Below, piece after piece: positions 21,880 to 24,560 of a stretch of DNA of 24,560 nucleotides; position 1 is the first letter of the stretch; every line of letters begins with the position of its first letter. Source of the DNA: DASTQL01 sp035462845 (GTDB taxonomy: Bacteria > Actinomycetota > Actinomycetes > Jiangellales > Jiangellaceae); NCBI GenBank assembly GCA_035462845.1, contig DATHTV010000200.1:1-24560 (forward strand), written 5' to 3'. A program made the position numbers and the translations under genes. Under the pieces are notes generated by a model. That model was not told the DNA's origin and did no database searches. It worked only from the letters and a program-made list of their open reading frames with translations.

Positions 21880-22974
21880 ATGACCAGCATGACCGGCGGG
21901 GAGCGGGTTGTCATCGGCGGGGTGGACACCCATCGGGACACCCATCACGTGGCGGTGATCGACGAGGTGGGCCGGGAGCTGGCCGACCGGGAGTTCCCGG
22001 CGAGCCGGGCCGGGTATCGGCGGCTGCTGGGGTGGTTGGCCGGCCACGGCCGGCTGGCCCGGGTGGGGGTGGAGGGCAGTGGGGCCTACGGCGCGGGACT
22101 GGTCCGCTACCTGCGGGGCCGTGGGGTGGTGGTGGTCGAGGTGGACCGCCCGGACCGGCGGGCCCGCCGCAGGTCGGGCAAGTCCGACCCGCTGGACGCC
22201 TACGCCGCCGCGCGGGCGGTGCTCAGTGGCCGGGCCTCGGGCACCCCGAAGGCCGCCGACGGGCCGGTGGAGGCGATCCGGGCGCTGCGGGTGGCCCGGT
22301 CGGGGGCGGTGAAGGCCCGCACCCAGGCGATGAACCAGCTGCGGGGGCTGCTGGTGAGCGCCCCGGCGGGGCTGCGCGAACAGCTGCAAGGGCTGGGCCC
22401 GCGCGCACTGGTCACCGCCTCTGCGCGGCTGCGCCCGGAGCCGGTGGTCTCCGCGGCCGACCCGGCGTTGGCCGCGGCCAAGACCGCGCTGCGCTCGCTG
22501 GCCCGCCGCCACCAGGACCTGACCGCGGAGATCGCCGGGCTGGACCCGCAGATCCGCGCCCTGGCCGCCGCGGCCGCGCCCACCCTGCTCGCCCTGCCCG
22601 GGGTCGGCCCGGAGGTGGGCGGGCAGTTGCTGGTCAGCGCCGGGGACAACCCGGAGCGGCTGCGCTCACAGGCCGCGTTCGCGCACCTGTGCGGGACCGC
22701 GCCGATCCCGGCCTCCAGCGGCCGCACCGACCGGCACCGGCTCAACCGCGGCGGGGACCGCGCCGCGAACGCCGCGCTCTACACGGTCGTGCTCAACCGG
22801 CTGCGCTACCACCCCGACACCCGCGCCTACGCCGCCCGGCGCACCGCCCAGGGGTTGACCAAGAAGGAGATCATCCGCTGCCTCAAGCGCTACGTCGCCC
22901 GTGAGACCTACCACGCGATCATGACCGACCGGGCCATCAGAACCGCGGCCATCCCAGTCAGAGCCGCCGCTTGA
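21880..22974 (+). CDS. IS110 family transposase
   Basis: The protein has 364 residues. The N-terminal RuvC-like DEDD domain has GGVDTHRDTHHVAVID (Asp16), VGVEGSGAYG (Glu65) and KSDPLDAYAAARAV (Asp103 and Asp106). The C-terminal Transposase_20 domain has LLALPGVGPEVGGQLL, then TAPIPASSGRTDRHRLNRGGDRAANAALY with the Ser279/Ser280 pair where the catalytic serine of the family lies, and LTKKEIIRCLKRYVARETY. Both catalytic halves are intact, so the element could be active. The ATG at 21880 follows GAGAGGAG by 5-6 nt; the upstream extension to 21802 is rejected because it would begin inside the RNA-like region. The gene has many GGG/GCC codons like its host. Confidence 0.95.
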   Translation: MTSMTGGERVVIGGVDTHRDTHHVAVIDEVGRELADREFPASRAGYRRLLGWLAGHGRLARVGVEGSGAYGAGLVRYLRGRGVVVVEVDRPDRRARRRSGKSDPLDAYAAARAVLSGRASGTPKAADGPVEAIRALRVARSGAVKARTQAMNQLRGLLVSAPAGLREQLQGLGPRALVTASARLRPEPVVSAADPALAAAKTALRSLARRHQDLTAEIAGLDPQIRALAAAAAPTLLALPGVGPEVGGQLLVSAGDNPERLRSQAAFAHLCGTAPIPASSGRTDRHRLNRGGDRAANAALYTVVLNRLRYHPDTRAYAARRTAQGLTKKEIIRCLKRYVARETYHAIMTDRAIRTAAIPVRAAA

Positions 22975-22978
22975 CATG

Positions 22979-22987
22979 CATAGGAGC
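22979..22987 (+). repeat. CATAGGAGC motif, right copy (3' end of the IS)
   Basis: This is identical to 21790-21798. It begins 5 nt after the transposase stop, at the expected right end of an IS110 element, where the donor sequence lies. Confidence 0.5.
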
Positions 22988-22989
22988 AT

Positions 22990-23086
22990 CCACGTTCACC
23001 ACCCTTGCGGGATCCACCGCGAGGCCTCTGGTGCGACCACGAGGCGTCGACGCCTGGTGGTGACGCGACCCGGGTGGTGAACGTGG
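22990..23086. repeat. 97-bp inverted-repeat structure with internal palindromes
   Basis: Perfect 15-bp inverted repeats (CCACGTTCACCACCC at 22990-23004; complement at 23072-23086) enclose 67 bp. Inside lie a 13-bp palindrome with one mismatch (23036-23048 with 23049-23061, centre GGCGTCGACGCC) and a weaker hairpin (23015-23033). It starts directly after the IS right end. It could be a MITE remnant, an IS target, or a structured RNA or terminator. The whole 22975-23112 stretch holds no convincing gene. Confidence 0.75.
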
Positions 23087-23112
23087 TCGTTCGGGAGCAG
23101 GGCGGGGCGGAT

Positions 23113-23142
23113 TTGGTGGTGGTGCGGGTCGGGCCGTACGCT
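23113..23142 (+). promoter_or_regulatory. Promoter of the rplJ-rplL operon
   Basis: TTGGTG (23113-23118) and TACGCT (23137-23142) are separated by 18 bp and resemble a housekeeping -35/-10 pair. Transcription would start near 23149, at the 5' edge of the L10 leader. Confidence 0.6.
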
Positions 23143-23149
23143 GAGCGCT

Positions 23150-23332
23150 GCCAGAGACCGCCGGTCTCCGGTCCGGGTCACCGGACCGGACGAAGGCCCC
23201 GCACCGCGGGCGGCCCGCGCAGGTGAGAGACGAGAGCCACGTCAGCGTGGCCCACGCCCCGCGCCTGCGCCGGGGCGTTTCGCATGCCAGGGGTCCTCGC
23301 GTACCGGTACCACGACCGTACGAAGGAGTCCC
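23150..23332 (+). ncRNA. Ribosomal protein L10 leader
   Basis: The region directly upstream of rplJ has the usual actinobacterial L10-leader features: CCAGAGACCGCCGGTCTC near the 5' end, a stem (TCCGGTCCGG, GTCA loop, CCGGACCGGA), GCCACG/CGTGGC (23236-23251), then a terminator-like hairpin and the rplJ ribosome site GAAGGAG. In bacteria the L10(L12)4 complex binds such a leader to limit its own synthesis. The family is recognised by position and conserved sequence; exact edges are approximate. Confidence 0.85.
23254..23280 (+). terminator. Attenuator-like hairpin in the L10 leader
   Basis: ACGCCCCG (23254-23261) pairs with CGGGGCGT (23271-23278) and is followed by TTTC. It is 53 nt before rplJ, so it probably acts as an attenuator in the leader and not as a complete stop. 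Confidence 0.6.
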
Positions 23333-23983
23333 ATGGCGAGGCCTGACAAGGCGGCCGCCGTCGCCGAGCTGACGGAGGAGTTCCGCAGCTCGAGCGCGGT
23401 CGTGCTGACCGAGTACCGCGGCCTCACCGTCAAGCAGCTGACGGAGCTCCGTCGGTCGCTCGGTGGGACCGCGTCCTACGCCGTGGTGAAGAACACGCTC
23501 ACCAAGATCGCCGCCAGGGACGCCGGCGTGGAGGGGCTCGACGAGCACCTCGCCGGTCCGTCGGCCATCGCCTTCGTCAAGGGCGACCCGGTCGAGGCGG
23601 CCAAGGGACTGCGTGACTTCGCCAGGGCCCATCCCGTCCTCGTGATCAAGGGGGGCGTGCTCGACGGCAAGCCCCTCTCGGCCACCGAGATCGGCAAGCT
23701 CGCCGACCTCGAGTCCCGCGAGGTGCTGCTGGCCAAGCTGGCCGGCGCCATGACCGCGTCGCTCTCCGGCGCCGTCTCCCTGTTCGCCGCTCCGCTGTCG
23801 CAGACCGCCCGGCTCGTCGAGGCCCTGCGCCAGAAGGCCGAGCAGGACCCGAGCGTCCTCCGGGGCGGTGCGGGCGTCCCGGCGCCCGCCGCGGAGGAGA
23901 CCGCTCCCGCCGCGGAGGAGACCGCTCCCGCTGCCGACGACGCCGAGGCCCCCGCCGACGCGGCGGAGGCGAGCGAGGGCTGA
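23333..23983 (+). CDS. rplJ: 50S ribosomal protein L10
   Basis: The protein has 216 residues, longer than the ~170-175 usual because of a C-terminal tail. The start MARPDKAAAVAELTEEF, VVLTEYRGLTVKQLTELRRSL, YAVVKNTLTKIAA and GPSAIAFVKGDPVEAAK are typical of L10. It anchors L7/L12 dimers to 23S rRNA in the ribosome stalk. The tail from ~residue 183 is Ala/Glu/Pro-rich with two exact seven-residue repeats (PAAEETA), encoded by identical 21-nt units. The ATG has GAAGGAG 5 nt upstream. rplL follows on the same strand after 140 bp. An L10 leader controls the pair. Confidence 0.97.
   Translation: MARPDKAAAVAELTEEFRSSSAVVLTEYRGLTVKQLTELRRSLGGTASYAVVKNTLTKIAARDAGVEGLDEHLAGPSAIAFVKGDPVEAAKGLRDFARAHPVLVIKGGVLDGKPLSATEIGKLADLESREVLLAKLAGAMTASLSGAVSLFAAPLSQTARLVEALRQKAEQDPSVLRGGAGVPAPAAEETAPAAEETAPAADDAEAPADAAEASEG
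23885..23926 (+). repeat. Two identical 21-nt tandem repeats in the rplJ tail
   Basis: Units 23885-23905 and 23906-23926 are identical and encode PAAEETA twice; a degraded third (PAADD) follows. They lie in the low-complexity C-terminus. Confidence 0.85.
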
Positions 23984-24060
23984 TGCGGCGGGGCCGCCCG
24001 GAGCCACCCGGCGACCCCGGCCCGACCACCCGTCCGGAACAGTTCTCGACCGGCCGGTCC

Positions 24061-24099
24061 CCCCACCGGCCAACCCCACCGGTCAACCCCACCGGCCAG
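24061..24099 (+). repeat. Three 13-nt tandem repeats between rplJ and rplL
   Basis: CCCCACCGGCCAA, CCCCACCGGTCAA and CCCCACCGGCCAG lie end to end. The first unit also forms a 7-bp hairpin with GGCCGGT at 24052-24058 around a C6 loop. It lies 24 bp before the rplL start and may affect the rplJ/rplL ratio. Confidence 0.75.
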
Positions 24100-24123
24100 T
24101 CCCACAGGAAAGGAACGCCGATC

Positions 24124-24513
24124 ATGGCGAAGCTCAGCACCGAGGAGCTCCTCGACGCGTTCAAGGAGATGTCCCTCATCGAGCTCTCGGAGTTCGTGAA
24201 GCAGTTCGAGGAGACCTTCGGCGTCACCGCCGCGGCTCCCGTGGCCGTGGCCGCCGCCCCGGCCGCCGCCGGTGGCGGCGAGGCCGCCGCCGTGGAGGAG
24301 CAGGACGAGTTCGACGTCGTCCTCGAGGCCGCCGGCGACAAGAAGATCCAGGTCATCAAGGAGGTCCGCGCGCTGACCTCCCTCGGCCTCAAGGAGGCCA
24401 AGGACCTCGTCGACGGGACCCCGAAGCCGGTCCTGGAGAAGGTCACCAAGGAGGCCGCGGACAAGGCGAAGGAAGCCCTCGAGGGCGCCGGCGCCACCGT
24501 CTCCTACAAGTAG
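24124..24513 (+). CDS. rplL: 50S ribosomal protein L7/L12
   Basis: The protein has 129 residues. The N-terminal dimer domain is MAKLSTEELLDAFKEMSLIE with LSEFVKQFEETFGV, followed by an Ala-rich hinge (APVAVAAAPAAAGGGEAAA) and the C-terminal domain with DEFDVVLEAAGDKKIQVIKEVRALTSLGLKEAKDLVDGTPKPV, which recruits translation factors. All are standard. The ATG at 24124 has AGGAAAGGA ~9 nt upstream; an in-frame ATG at 23983 overlapping the rplJ stop is rejected because it would add 47 low-complexity residues. It follows rplJ in one operon. No clear terminator is seen in the last 47 bases. Confidence 0.97.
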   Translation: MAKLSTEELLDAFKEMSLIELSEFVKQFEETFGVTAAAPVAVAAAPAAAGGGEAAAVEEQDEFDVVLEAAGDKKIQVIKEVRALTSLGLKEAKDLVDGTPKPVLEKVTKEAADKAKEALEGAGATVSYK

Positions 24514-24560
24514 GACCGCTGGGGGGTCACTCCCTCCGACGAAACCGGTCACGAACGGCA

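Larger units (their letters stand above)
21641..22989 (+). mobile_element. IS110-family insertion sequence (ends approximate)
   Basis: A complete IS110-type transposase gene is flanked by a long 5' non-coding part (~240 bp) and a short 3' part (~15 bp). No terminal inverted repeats are seen, as is normal for IS110. The left end is placed where the tandem repeats stop, and the right end just after the CATAGGAGC motif and before a separate inverted repeat. Both ends are estimates, since there is no empty site to compare. Confidence 0.7.

Noticed and set aside
23015..23033. Minor hairpin inside the 97-bp repeat as a separate ncRNA
   Set aside because: Stem is short and interrupted; kept only as part of the larger structure.
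22996..23226. Open frames on both strands between the IS and rplJ
   Set aside because: They run through the inverted repeat and the rplJ promoter/leader, with compositions typical of non-coding GC-rich DNA.
24514..24560. Possible terminator after rplL
   Set aside because: Only a loose G-run/C-run pairing is visible, and the window ends before the region can be judged.
1..24560. CRISPR, prophage, restriction or other defence islands
   Set aside because: No spaced direct repeats, integrase, phage structural genes, methylase or nuclease clusters are seen; the toxin-antitoxin pair and the IS are the only accessory items.

Overview
The window is very GC-rich, uses GTG starts often, has short intergenic gaps and several leaderless-type promoters. 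It carries an actinobacterial gene order around sigE, htrA, tatB and mrp. It comes from a high-GC actinobacterium, most plausibly of the Nocardioides type; that rank is inferred from gene content, not from a marker.

Left part (1-7.5 kb): the 3' part of a secreted M28 aminopeptidase, a convergent acyl-CoA dehydrogenase, a VapBC-type toxin-antitoxin pair, and a minus-strand run holding an HpcH/HpaI (CitE-like) lyase, an EamA-type exporter, an uncharacterised protein, a small secreted protein and a lipoprotein.

Middle (7.5-14.1 kb): a PRC-barrel/MgtE_N/CBS protein overlaps a DUF1003 membrane protein. A TPP riboswitch begins inside the DUF1003 gene and controls an ECF-type thiamine or thiamine-precursor importer, ykoE-ykoD-ykoC. 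A MarR regulator and the Fe-S carrier ATPase Mrp follow, transcribed divergently from back-to-back leaderless-type promoters.

Envelope-stress operon (14.2-18.4 kb, minus strand): sigE, zinc anti-sigma factor, RseB-like protein, HtrA protease and TatB. The first three are joined by 4-base GTGA overlaps, and sigE has an ECF-type promoter that fits autoregulation. An O-methyltransferase lies divergently; its best-placed start is an ATC codon. Next come glgC and glgA/glgM for glycogen or maltose-1-phosphate synthesis, again divergent from a 40-bp intergenic region.

Right part (21.6-24.5 kb): an IS110-family element with a long 5' non-coding end (candidate bridge RNA), then a 97-bp inverted-repeat structure, then the ribosomal L10 leader with rplJ and rplL. 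The IS sits where a conserved glycogen/sigE neighbourhood meets an unrelated ribosomal operon, so it may mark a rearrangement.

I see no CRISPR array, tRNA, rRNA, prophage or clear new defence system. The most unusual items are the riboswitch overlapping an upstream coding region with two possible expression platforms, the repeated TANNNT-6 nt-start promoter geometry, the ATC start, and the structured DNA around the IS110 element.
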